DNA of 64,000 bases from Acidobacteriota bacterium. Lineage in GTDB: Bacteria > Acidobacteriota > Terriglobia > UBA7540. Each line of letters starts with the position of its first letter. The first letter of the stretch is position 1. This document shows, piece by piece, positions 45,620-54,649 of this stretch. The translations under genes and the position numbers were made by a program. Below the pieces are notes generated by a model. The model saw only the letters and a program-made list of their open reading frames with translations, ran no database searches and was not told the DNA's origin. The stretch spans positions 1-64,000 of the forward strand of contig CADDZE010000019.1 in NCBI GenBank assembly GCA_902812465.1, written 5' to 3'.

Positions 45620-46135
45620 TCACCTGTGCGCACGCCGCTGGGAACGTATGCCCCGGCGCCTGGGAAGGCCGTCGAGGCCCAGCCGGGCGCGTAGGCCGAT
45701 CTCGAGTGCGGTCATCTCGCCCTGGTCGGCTTCGTGGTCGAAGCCCAAGAGATGCAATACACCGTGCAGGATCAGCCAGCAAAACTCTTGCTGAACGGAG
45801 TGTCCTTCGGCCTGGGCGTTCCTGCGCGCTGCCTCGACGCTGATGGCGATATCGCCGAGAAAGTGGCCGAGCGGTTGGTCTGGCTGGCTGGCGGGGCGAG
45901 GGGCGGTCAAATCCAAAGCCCTATCTCCCCCGGCCGGGTGCCAAGGGAAGGAAAGTACATCGGTGGGACACGCCTTCCCGCGGAAGCGCGCGTTCAACCG
46001 GCGGATCTGCTCGTCATCCATAAAGCAGACGTTGAACTCGCGCCCCTTCAGACTTAACGCTGACTTCAGCCGTTGGACGAAGCGGTTCAGGGCAACGGCG
46101 GGAAGGCGCATGCGCCGCTGGCGATTGATGACCAT
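45620..46135 (-). CDS. ybeY: YbeY endoribonuclease
   Basis: 171 residues, a zinc-dependent RNase used in 16S rRNA 3'-end maturation and ribosome quality control. Signature H-G-x-L-H-L-x-G-x-D-H is present as LHGVLHLLGFDHEADQGEM, plus RLNARFRGKACPTDVLSFPW and GDIAISVEAARRNA upstream. The C-terminus is a little longer than usual and basic. Adjacent to phoH (12 bases) and the CNNM gene, the widely conserved order. Confidence 0.95.
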   Translation of the reverse strand: MVINRQRRMRLPAVALNRFVQRLKSALSLKGREFNVCFMDDEQIRRLNARFRGKACPTDVLSFPWHPAGGDRALDLTAPRPASQPDQPLGHFLGDIAISVEAARRNAQAEGHSVQQEFCWLILHGVLHLLGFDHEADQGEMTALEIGLRARLGLDGLPRRRGIRSQRRAHR

Positions 46136-46147
46136 GCCTTTCGCGGC

Positions 46148-47173
46148 CTAGGGGAAGCCGCGCTCCCCGTTTTCCGGGCCGCCCCCGGACGACACGTCCT
46201 CAGTTTTGGCCGGCCGCCCGTTGTGGTTTTTCGCCGCCTCGTACTCTTCGTAGGCACGGATGATGCGCTGCACCAGACTGTGGCGGACCACGTCGCGCTC
46301 GGTGAAGTAAACGAAGCTGATGCCCTCGACGCGCGCCACGACGTCGATGGCCTCAATCAGGCCCGAGCGGCGCCCGTTGGGCAAATCGATCTGGGTGATG
46401 TCGCCGGTGATCACCGCCTTCGAGTTGAACCCCAAGCGGGTGAGGAACATCTTCATCTGCTCGCTGGTGGTATTCTGCGCTTCGTCGAGAATCACGAAGG
46501 CGTCATTCAGGGTGCGCCCGCGCATGAAAGCGATGGGCGCGATCTCGATGATGCTCTTCTCGACGTAGCGCTCGACGCGGTCGGGATCGAGTACGTCGTA
46601 GAGGGCGTCATAGAGGGGCCGCAGGTAAGGGTTTACCTTCTCCTGCAACGTGCCGGGCAGAAATCCCAGGCGCTCCCCGGCCTCGACCGCCGGCCGCGCC
46701 AGGATGATCCGGCTCACCTCCTTGGTCAACAGCGCGTCCACCGCCATCGCCACCGCGAGATACGTCTTGCCAGTGCCCGAGGGCCCGATGCCAAACACCA
46801 TGTCGTGGCGCTCGATGGCATCCACGTAGCGGCGTTGGTTCACGCTTTTGGGCGTAACACTCTTCTTGCCCAGACTGCGCGGGCGCCCGGCTTCGGCCAG
46901 GCGCTTGAGGGTGACGGCCCGGTCGTCGCCGAGGATGCGGAGAAACGCCTGCACTTCCGAGCTGCGGAAGTGCATTCCGCTTTCGACTAGCTCGGTGTAC
47001 TCCTCTACCAATTGGTGCACACGCCGCACCTCGCTTTCCTCACCCTCGATCTCCAGGGTTTGGTCGCCCAGGTGGGTGGACACCTGGAAACAACGTTCCA
47101 GCAGTTTCAGATTTTCGTCGAACGGCCCAACGAGCTCTTCAACGCCCTTCCCTAGCTTAACACTTGTCTTCAT
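46148..47173 (-). CDS. phoH: PhoH-like ATPase (PhoL type)
   Basis: 341 residues. N-terminal part with [20 protein letters not shown], then the PhoH ATPase domain: [19 protein letters not shown] (Walker A), [39 protein letters not shown] (Walker B) and [12 protein letters not shown]. PhoH/YbeZ proteins couple ATP hydrolysis to RNA processing and bind YbeY, which is encoded 12 bases downstream. It is the first gene of the run ending in era. Confidence 0.95.
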   Translation of the reverse strand: MKTSVKLGKGVEELVGPFDENLKLLERCFQVSTHLGDQTLEIEGEESEVRRVHQLVEEYTELVESGMHFRSSEVQAFLRILGDDRAVTLKRLAEAGRPRSLGKKSVTPKSVNQRRYVDAIERHDMVFGIGPSGTGKTYLAVAMAVDALLTKEVSRIILARPAVEAGERLGFLPGTLQEKVNPYLRPLYDALYDVLDPDRVERYVEKSIIEIAPIAFMRGRTLNDAFVILDEAQNTTSEQMKMFLTRLGFNSKAVITGDITQIDLPNGRRSGLIEAIDVVARVEGISFVYFTERDVVRHSLVQRIIRAYEEYEAAKNHNGRPAKTEDVSSGGGPENGERGFP

Positions 47174-47408
47174 AAGTGGATAGGCGAGGGCCCACCTCCA
47201 GAATCAAACGACGGAATTGAGAGAGGTAGCGCAGTCAACCGGAGCAGGGATGGAAAAACCGGACATCAACCTGCCCTTCATTATCCTCGTCCGGGCCGCC
47301 GGAGTCAACCGTCGCCCTGGCGCCAGAGGCGCGGCGCCCCGTCAGGCAGCGGCGGCGACTCGGCCGGCGGAGCGCCCACTTTCTTGACAGCGTCGGGGCG
47401 CCCTCTCG

Positions 47409-47436
47409 ATTTTTCAACAACATATCCGGTTCGTTT
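47409..47436 (-). repeat. Single copy of the dispersed Asn-x-Pro-x-Met-Leu-Leu-Lys repeat
   Basis: Minus strand CGAACCGGATATGTTGTTGA then AAAATCG, reading NEPDMLLKNR in one frame; same pattern as the copies at 24.35-24.5 kb and 39.5 kb. Confidence 0.65.
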
Positions 47437-47620
47437 CGTCCAATGAGCGTTTGTTCCCGCGGCTGGCCGGCCGGAGGCGCGCCGCGAATAGCGCAGCGAT
47501 ACATTCGTCACAAGCCATAACCAACGTGCCACCAGACGGTCTGCCTGACAAATGATACATTGTTTACACTCTGGACCGGCCTCCGCCGGGAGGTTAGGCC
47601 TGAACGGGCCCACAATCCTG

Positions 47621-47649
47621 TTGACAGAGTGGCCGGCCGAGTTCACATT
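47621..47649 (+). promoter_or_regulatory. Possible mreB promoter
   Basis: Perfect -35 TTGACA at 47621-47626; at 17 bases the -10 is the poor CACATT. Leader to mreB about 135 bases. Confidence 0.35.
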
Positions 47650-47658
47650 GGAATCTGA

Positions 47659-48813
<1,155 letters not shown>

Positions 48814-48823
48814 ATGTATTTAG

Positions 48824-48852
48824 TTAAAATGGATTGATCGAGTTATTATACT
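48824..48852 (+). promoter_or_regulatory. Possible secondary promoter for mreC
   Basis: TTAAAA, 17 bases, TATACT (48847-48852) in the AT-rich mreB-mreC spacer, about 18 bases before the mreC GTG. Confidence 0.4.
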
Positions 48853-48870
48853 ATAGGGGCGAGCACTGCC

Positions 48871-49830
48871 GTGCCGCCGAAGTCTATCGGGCTGATGACC
48901 TTCCTCGACCTGCGTACCGCCGAACTGGCCCACCCCATAACGCCTCGAGCCCCTGAGGCGCCGCAAGTCATGCAGGCCTTTGTGGCGCGACACAAAGGCC
49001 CGCTCGCCCTAGTTGGCGTGCTGATCGCGCAGCTGCTGCTCCTCTCCTTCCAAATCAACCGTAACCGCAATGTCCGCTTGATTAAGTTCTGGACCGTATC
49101 CGCCTTCGCCCCTTTCGAACGTTCTTTAAAGGGGATCACGGACGCCTCGGCGCATGCTTGGCGGACCTATTCTCGGCTTTGGAGGGCGCAGCAGGAAAAC
49201 GAGGAGCTGCGCGCTCAACTCTTGCTGGCACGTGCTCAAATTCAGCAGCTTTCTCAGCAAGTGGCTGAAACTGAGCGACTGCGGGCGCTGCTGGATCTTC
49301 GGGCGCGGCAACCCTTCCAGACCCTAGCCGCGGAGGTGATCGCCTCCAGCCCGGGCGGCACCTCCAATGCGCTGCTGATCGACAAGGGCGGCGATGCGGG
49401 GTTGGTGTCGGACATGGCGGTAATTGCGCCTGAAGGGGTGGTGGGCAAGATTCTCGCCGTCTTCCCCCACACCGCCCAGGTGTTGCTCATCACTGATCCT
49501 GCCAGTGGTGCCGGCTCCATGCTGGCGCAGAGCCACATCCAGGGGGTGCTGAAGGGTACGGGTGGGAACCTCTGCCACCTGGACTACGTCATGAACGAGG
49601 AGTCGGTCGCGCCCGGCGAAGCGGTGGTTACTTCCGGGCTCGACCAGATCTATCCCAAAGGCCTCCCCCTGGGAACTGTGGTTCGAGTCGAGGAGGGAAA
49701 CATCTACAAGGAAATCATGGTGAAGCCGGCAGCGGCGCTGGATCGGCTGGAGTCCGTGCTCGTTGTCCTCAAGCCCACGCCTTCGGAACCCGAAGCCCGG
49801 AACCTCAGACTGCGTCCCTACACACGTTGA
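48871..49830 (+). CDS. mreC: MreC, cell-shape-determining periplasmic scaffold
   Basis: 319 residues. One membrane helix (PLALVGVLIAQLLLLSF, residues 45-61), a coiled coil (about 95-140, ENEELRAQLLLARAQIQQLS), then the beta-barrel domains with SSPGGTSNALLIDKGGDAGL, APEGVVGKILAVFPHTAQVL, LITDPASGAGSML and GLDQIYPKGLPLGTVVRVEE. MreC links MreB to the penicillin-binding elongation machinery. GTG start; an ATG eight codons later is possible. mreD, usually next, is absent here. Confidence 0.95.
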   Translation: MPPKSIGLMTFLDLRTAELAHPITPRAPEAPQVMQAFVARHKGPLALVGVLIAQLLLLSFQINRNRNVRLIKFWTVSAFAPFERSLKGITDASAHAWRTYSRLWRAQQENEELRAQLLLARAQIQQLSQQVAETERLRALLDLRARQPFQTLAAEVIASSPGGTSNALLIDKGGDAGLVSDMAVIAPEGVVGKILAVFPHTAQVLLITDPASGAGSMLAQSHIQGVLKGTGGNLCHLDYVMNEESVAPGEAVVTSGLDQIYPKGLPLGTVVRVEEGNIYKEIMVKPAAALDRLESVLVVLKPTPSEPEARNLRLRPYTR

Positions 49831-50063
49831 TGAAGTGCAGGCAGCGCCCGAGCCTTTGCCTGTCCCGGTCGGCCGGAGCCTAGCACGTTTCGGAGTGGTC
49901 CCAGCTCGTGGAGGAGCGCGTGACTATTCACGCGTTCGGCGGCCGGGGCGCGCTCCGGGGTTGCCCTCCCGATCGGGGTCAGGGCGCGGCTTCAGCCAGG
50001 GACGGCCTCTCCGACCCGGGGCATGCGAGGGCCTACCGGTCAAACTCTCAGTCACAAGTCCGG

Positions 50064-52016
50064 CTAGGCTCCCGCGCGAGCGAAGAGGGCCTCGTGAGAA
50101 GCCTCTAGCAGTTCCGCATCACGGTCGATGAAGATGCGATGCCAGATCTCGAGGTTGAGCAACCGCCAGATGCGATCGTAGTGGTCAATCAGGCGGGCGC
50201 GGTGTTCGGCAAAGATCTCGCGCACCGCCTCGGGCTTGAAGAGCCCTCGTGCCACACTGCGTGGCTCCAGCAGCAGGCCTTCGATCGCGTCCAATTGCGG
50301 ACCCGCGAGCCAGCCACGCCACGGTGTAGGGAAACCCATCTTGCGCCGGTAGATGATCGAAGCTGGCAAGAGGTCCTGCACTGCTTCCTTGAGCACGATT
50401 TTCCCGGTGAGGCCGTGCGTCTTGTAGCGGGCAGGAATAGAAGCTGCGAGTTCGACCAAGGGGTGATCCAGAAAGGGTACGCGGCTTTCGAGGGATGCGG
50501 CCATACTCATGTTGTCTTGCTTCATCAAGAGCTCGACTAAGTAGGTCTTGATGTCCGTGAACAGAATGCGGTCCAGCAGCTCTCCACGAGCCCGGTTCCA
50601 GTAGGCCATTGAGGCGCGGTAGGCGTCACCGGGCTGAGGGCGGTATTCCTCCGCGAGCACTTCGGCTGCCTCTTCCTCGGAGAAAGCACAATAGAAGTTG
50701 TCAAAGAAGAATGACGCCCAGGAGCTGCCATCGCGGGCCAAGAAGGTGTGCCGCAGGCGGTCGCGCAGCCGGGCACCGAGGTGTGGAGAACGCGCAAGCG
50801 TCGCGCGAATGCGGCGGCGGAGTTTCTCGCTCGAACAAGCGCGATAGAGGCGGTCGAAGCGAACATTCCACAGGGTGACCGCATGGCGGGGGTAGCCAGC
50901 CAGGGTTTCGTCGCTGCCCTCGCCGGTCAGAACCACCTTGACGTGTTCGCGTGCCCGGCGCGCGCAGTAGTAGAGGGCCACACTCGACGGCCAAACGATA
51001 GGCTCGTCCTCATGCCAGATGAGCTTCGGCAAGGCGTCGAAGAACTCGCGGCGGCCGACCTGGACCTCATGGTGTATGGAGCCGAGGTGCTTGGCCACCT
51101 GCCGGGCGTAGGGGAGTTCGCTGTAGGTTGACTCGGCATAGCCGACGGAAAAGGTCTCGATGGGTGCGCCGCGCTCTTTGGTCATTAGGGCGGCCACGGC
51201 ACTCGAATCCACGCCTCCGCTCAGAAACACGCCTACTGGAACGTCGCTCATCAGGTGGCTCCTCACTGCCGCTTCGAGCCCCTGACGGTACGCGTTCACG
51301 TAATAGCTCCTCGGACGTCTGTGGGCTTCCGGGTGCAGCTCCAGATCCCAATAGGCAGCAAGCTGAATCGTTCCCGTCGCCTCATCTGCTTCGAGGACAT
51401 GGCCGGGCATCAACTTGCGGATGCCGGTGAACAGCGTACTGTCTCCCGCCAGATAGCCAAACCCCAAGTACTCGGGCAGCACCTGGTGGTTGAGCTGTGC
51501 CTTGACTCCCGGGTAAGCCAGAATCGCCTTGATCTCTGAGCCGAACAGCAACCGCTCTGGGGTTAATTGGTAGTAGAAGGGCTTGATGCCCAGTCGGTCG
51601 CGAGCTGCGAACAAGCGGCGCCGGCGGGTGTCCCACAGGGCAAAGGCGAACATGCCGCGCAGGTGGCGGACGCAAGCCGGTCCGTATTCTTCGTAAAGGT
51701 GGACGAGGGTTTCCGTATCGCTGCGACTGCGATACTGGTGTCCCCGTTCTTGGAGGCGGGATTGCAGTTCCTCGTGATTGTAGATCTCCCCGTTGTAGAC
51801 GAGCCAAACCGTGCCGTCTTCGTTGCTGACCGGCTGCTGGCCAGTCTGGAGGTCAATAATGCTCAACCGCCGCATGGCCAGCCCGATGTTGCCGGAGAGG
51901 TAGAAGCCGGCGTCGTCCGGCCCGCGATGGATGATCTGCTGGTCCATCGCCTCGAGATCGGCACGTTTCACCGTCCGATCGCGCTCAAAGTTCATGACGC
52001 CGCATATTCCGCACAT
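50064..52016 (-). CDS. asnB: Asparagine synthase-type glutamine amidotransferase
   Basis: 650 residues. Class II glutaminase domain from the N-terminal catalytic cysteine (MCGICGVMNF) with MRRLSIIDLQTGQQP, NGEIYNH and SDTETLVHLYEEYG; synthetase domain with PP-loop VFLSGGVDSSAVAAL and LTGEGSDETLAGYPRH. It transfers glutamine nitrogen to a carboxylate through an acyl-AMP. True AsnB and exopolysaccharide/exosortase-associated amidotransferases share this layout; because a DUF3473 deacetylase and methyltransferase lie just upstream, modification of an EPS sugar is as likely as asparagine synthesis. Confidence 0.92.
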   Translation of the reverse strand: MCGICGVMNFERDRTVKRADLEAMDQQIIHRGPDDAGFYLSGNIGLAMRRLSIIDLQTGQQPVSNEDGTVWLVYNGEIYNHEELQSRLQERGHQYRSRSDTETLVHLYEEYGPACVRHLRGMFAFALWDTRRRRLFAARDRLGIKPFYYQLTPERLLFGSEIKAILAYPGVKAQLNHQVLPEYLGFGYLAGDSTLFTGIRKLMPGHVLEADEATGTIQLAAYWDLELHPEAHRRPRSYYVNAYRQGLEAAVRSHLMSDVPVGVFLSGGVDSSAVAALMTKERGAPIETFSVGYAESTYSELPYARQVAKHLGSIHHEVQVGRREFFDALPKLIWHEDEPIVWPSSVALYYCARRAREHVKVVLTGEGSDETLAGYPRHAVTLWNVRFDRLYRACSSEKLRRRIRATLARSPHLGARLRDRLRHTFLARDGSSWASFFFDNFYCAFSEEEAAEVLAEEYRPQPGDAYRASMAYWNRARGELLDRILFTDIKTYLVELLMKQDNMSMAASLESRVPFLDHPLVELAASIPARYKTHGLTGKIVLKEAVQDLLPASIIYRRKMGFPTPWRGWLAGPQLDAIEGLLLEPRSVARGLFKPEAVREIFAEHRARLIDHYDRIWRLLNLEIWHRIFIDRDAELLEASHEALFARAGA

Positions 52017-52074
52017 GCTCGTCCTGATGGCCGTCGGGGATCTGCCTGCCAGCGGCAGCTACCGGTTCCAGCGG

Positions 52075-52737
52075 CTACGGTGCCCCGGCCGCCGCTGCGC
52101 CGGAGGCCGTGGCAAAGAAATCGCGGCTGATGCGTTCCAGCTTTACGTCACGAGCTCCGGCAGCCGCAAACAGCGACTCAATCTGGGGACGCGTGTACAT
52201 GAACAGATCGCAGCGCCTCTTGTAGCGCAGCTTGCGCTGCCAGGCCAGCAGACCGCCGTCGACCGGAAAGCTGAAGAAGGCCTTCGAGCGGGTCAAGCCC
52301 AGAACGCGCCGGATAACGGGGACCGGCTGAGCGACATAGTCCATGAACCCCATCACGATCGAATAGTCGAAGGCCTCTTGGAAGGGGTAAGTGCTGAAAT
52401 CCGCAACCTTGAACTCACACTTATCTTCTACTCCAGCGCGCTCAGCATTTTTCCGCGCCAGCTCAATCATTCCTTCCGCAAAATCAATTCCTAGAACCCG
52501 CCGGGCGCCTTTGGCGGCGAGAGCGACGCCATAATGGCCGGGGCCGCAGCCTACGTCGAGCACCGTTTTTCCCTCGATGGGATCACAACCTTCCAGGCTC
52601 TTGACGTAGCGCAAATGCATGCTCTTGCGGAAGAGCTGGTTGATGACGCGGTTGAGAAACGTATCCTCGTTGCCATAAATGGCGTTGAAATCGTGCGAAT
52701 AAGAATCGAAAAATTCGGATACGCTGCGCTTGGGCAT
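52075..52737 (-). CDS. Class I SAM-dependent methyltransferase
   Basis: 220 residues. Rossmann-fold SAM site VLDVGCGPGHYGVALA, then VLGIDFAEGMIELARKNAE, the motif II region CEFKVADFSTYPF and YSIVMGFMDYVAQP. The C-terminal part (RCDLFMYTRPQIESLFAAAG) fits small-molecule methyltransferases. The unconserved opening MPKRSVSEFFDSYSHDFNAI suggests a sugar or lipid-linked substrate, not fixed. It starts six bases after the deacetylase gene ends. Confidence 0.9.
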   Translation of the reverse strand: MPKRSVSEFFDSYSHDFNAIYGNEDTFLNRVINQLFRKSMHLRYVKSLEGCDPIEGKTVLDVGCGPGHYGVALAAKGARRVLGIDFAEGMIELARKNAERAGVEDKCEFKVADFSTYPFQEAFDYSIVMGFMDYVAQPVPVIRRVLGLTRSKAFFSFPVDGGLLAWQRKLRYKRRCDLFMYTRPQIESLFAAAGARDVKLERISRDFFATASGAAAAGAP

Positions 52738-52743
52738 GGGTGG

Positions 52744-53580
52744 TTAACTCTCAATCAGATGGAAATTCGTCGCCGCAAAGTCTTTGAAGGTTGTCATCTC
52801 GAACTCGTTCAACAAACCGCGGATTTTGGCCTCGGTGGTGTCCAGGTTGACGTAGGACTTGAACGTTCGCGCCAAGCCCATGGGCAGGCGGGGATGAGCG
52901 GGATCGATTTCCCGCGGGTGCACGTAGAAGACGACCGGCCGTCCTTCAGCGAGAACCTTCCTGGCCATGGATCGGATGATGGAGTAAGGGAAGAGCCGCA
53001 GGTAACCTCCCCCAAAGAAGCAGATGGGCTTGCCGCACACTTCCTTCACAGTAATAGGAAACTCAATCAAGCCGTCACGCACCCAGTGGGGTGCAAACTG
53101 CCGGGTCTTCATCCCCCCGTGGGCCCGCGGTGCGGGAAAGACCGACGAATCGTATTGAAAACCGGCCTCGATCAGCCTGTCAAAGAACCAAGGCGTCTCC
53201 TCTGTTACAGAAAATCCAGACGAGCGGTATCCCATAACGGGAGCGCCGATCGCATCTTCGATGATCGCCTTGGACCGGACGGAGTCCTCGAAAAACCGCT
53301 GCGATCCCAGCCGGTAGACCAACTCGTGCGAGTAACCGTGTGAGGCAACCTCGTGCCCTCGGGCGCGGGCTTCCTTGGCGAGATGGGGGAACCTCTCCGC
53401 CACCCAGCCTAGAAAGAAGCAGGTCGCCCTCGCCCCCTTTTCGCTCAAGATATCCAGCAGCCTCCGGAAATTCGACTCTACGCGCGAGGGCAAGGAGTCC
53501 CATTCCGAGAGGTCGGGAGTGGAAGGGAGGTCCAAAATATGAAACCAGTCCTCGACATCCACAGAGAAAATACACTGCAT
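52744..53580 (-). CDS. Polysaccharide deacetylase with DUF3473 domain (exosortase/EPS type)
   Basis: 278 residues. NodB-type deacetylase: metal Asp in SVDVEDWFH, HxxxH pair in GHEVASHGYSHELVYR, GYRSSGFSVTEETPWFF and SVFPAPRAHGG. The C-terminal DUF3473 part (VFYVHPREIDPAHPRLPMGL, KSYVNLDTTEAKIRGLLNEF) marks the subfamily found in XrtA/PEP-CTERM exopolysaccharide loci. It removes N- or O-acetyl groups from a polysaccharide precursor. A broken glycosyltransferase lies just upstream and the methyltransferase just downstream. No exosortase or PEP-CTERM protein is in the window. Confidence 0.93.
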   Translation of the reverse strand: MQCIFSVDVEDWFHILDLPSTPDLSEWDSLPSRVESNFRRLLDILSEKGARATCFFLGWVAERFPHLAKEARARGHEVASHGYSHELVYRLGSQRFFEDSVRSKAIIEDAIGAPVMGYRSSGFSVTEETPWFFDRLIEAGFQYDSSVFPAPRAHGGMKTRQFAPHWVRDGLIEFPITVKEVCGKPICFFGGGYLRLFPYSIIRSMARKVLAEGRPVVFYVHPREIDPAHPRLPMGLARTFKSYVNLDTTEAKIRGLLNEFEMTTFKDFAATNFHLIES

Positions 53581-53639
53581 GGGAGCTGCTGCACTGCGGC
53601 CAGTTCATCTTCGTCCAAGCCGTGGCCATCCGGCCGGAA

Positions 53640-53950
53640 AGACGCCGCCAAAAGCCGTATAGCAATGCCCAACACACAGTCACGGAGCGTTAAAGGAAGT
53701 ACCCAGCAGAGCACCTGGTGAGAAATCAAAGCTAGCGTCTTAAAGCTGAGGACCAGAAACACGCAGATGTGGTGTAGCGTGCCCAAGCTCTCTCTGGCCA
53801 GCGCAACGCGTCGCCGGAACTCATCCTTGACCGAGCTGGCGACGAATTCGGTAGCCACCGCCTCCGGATCCTCCATGACGCGATAGCGGTGCCGGCGTGC
53901 GTTTAAGTCATCAATCACATCGGCAGGCCCAAGCTCGGGGAGCATTCGCG
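53640..53950 (-). pseudogene. Remnant of a family 2 glycosyltransferase
   Basis: Within an open minus-strand frame, about 100 residues look like the C-terminal half of a membrane GT2 enzyme: MLPELGPADVIDDLNARRHR, the typical RVMEDPEAVATEF, VKDEFRRRVALARESL and a membrane end LISHQVLCWVLPLTL. The N-terminal catalytic half (DxD motifs) is missing; upstream residues such as NISKPRGAKHYAAGS do not fit the family, and the frame then runs out of homology into the deacetylase region. The ID-D pair stands where GT2 proteins have their acceptor-site ED/DD. Most likely a 5'-deleted pseudogene of the EPS cluster. Confidence 0.65.
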
Positions 53951-54301
53951 GCGCAAGGCATGGACGCTGCACAAAATGGGAACCGTATAAGGAAACGCTC
54001 CGACAGCCTAGCGGCGCTAGCATTGGGGGCGCTCCGGAGCCGGCAGCGTAATGCTTTGCCCCTCGCGGTTTGGAGATATTCTCGCTTTTGCTGGAGAGAG
54101 TCATCCCCCTCGGGACTTTCGCTTTCCCCCTGACCGAGGCCTAACGAGCCCGACCTCCGCTACAAGGCACTATGAATTCTAGCCTTGGGTTTCGCACCGT
54201 GTCTAGCGCCAGTGCTTGCCGTTCGCCGGCCAGAACACATTGCGCGCTCCGTTCCATCGTGCTAGTTTGGAGCGCGATTCTATTGGCCATGGGGAGGCAG
54301 C
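53951..54301. other. Spacer between the EPS cluster and the microcompartment genes
   Basis: 351 bases. No intact gene. It may hold decayed parts of the glycosyltransferase. On the plus strand GGGGAGG at 54291-54297 is the ribosome site of the BMC shell gene. No convincing promoter found. Confidence 0.45.
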
Positions 54302-54607
54302 ATGTCGCTTGAAGCGTTAGGTATGATCGAGACCAAGGGACTGGTGGGGGCCATCGAGGCCGCCGATGCCATGGTGAAGGCCGCCAACGTCGTCTTGATC
54401 GGCAAGGAGTACATCGGCGCTGGCTATGTGACGGTGATGGTGCGCGGGGACGTGGGTGCCGTGAAGGCGGCAACGGACGCAGGCGCCGCGGCCGCCCGGC
54501 GTGTGGGGGAGCTCGTCAGCGTGCACGTGATCCCGCGCCCGCACAGCGAGGCCGAAAAGCTTCTGCCTGGCGGCTCGCTTTCCGGCAAGAAGGGTGCAAG
54601 TTCATAG
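54302..54607 (+). CDS. Bacterial microcompartment hexameric shell protein (BMC-H, EutM/PduA-like)
   Basis: 101 residues, one BMC fold: [20 protein letters not shown], the edge lysine in [13 protein letters not shown], pore loop [19 protein letters not shown], the long helix [18 protein letters not shown], and [12 protein letters not shown] with the conserved Arg-Pro-His at the hexamer edge. The IGAG pore loop is small, suiting a polar metabolite. The 15-residue C-terminal tail ([14 protein letters not shown]) is Ser/Gly/Lys-rich. GGGGAGG lies four bases upstream of the ATG. It is followed after 42 bases by an acylating aldehyde dehydrogenase. No pentamer (EutN/CcmL) or trimer shell gene is in the window. 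Confidence 0.95.
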   Translation: MSLEALGMIETKGLVGAIEAADAMVKAANVVLIGKEYIGAGYVTVMVRGDVGAVKAATDAGAAAARRVGELVSVHVIPRPHSEAEKLLPGGSLSGKKGASS

Positions 54608-54649
54608 CCTCCTGGAGCCACCTCGGTCATTCAAGGATTTAAGCGCCTC

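Noticed and set aside
46073-46990. 305-residue plus-strand frame opposite phoH
   Set aside because: Antisense to a clear PhoH ATPase; His/Leu-rich with no recognisable motif.
47235-47504. 89-residue minus-strand frame in the phoH-mreB spacer
   Set aside because: Runs through the repeat (NEPDMLLKNR) and then low-complexity Arg/Ser sequence; treated as repeat, not gene.
49763-50131. Possible short mreD after mreC
   Set aside because: The frame begins inside mreC and lacks the five hydrophobic helices of MreD; Arg/Gly/Pro-rich.
53478-54104. Full 208-residue protein upstream of the deacetylase
   Set aside because: Only the middle fits a glycosyltransferase; both ends are unconserved and the 3' end overlaps the deacetylase gene, so only the remnant is listed.
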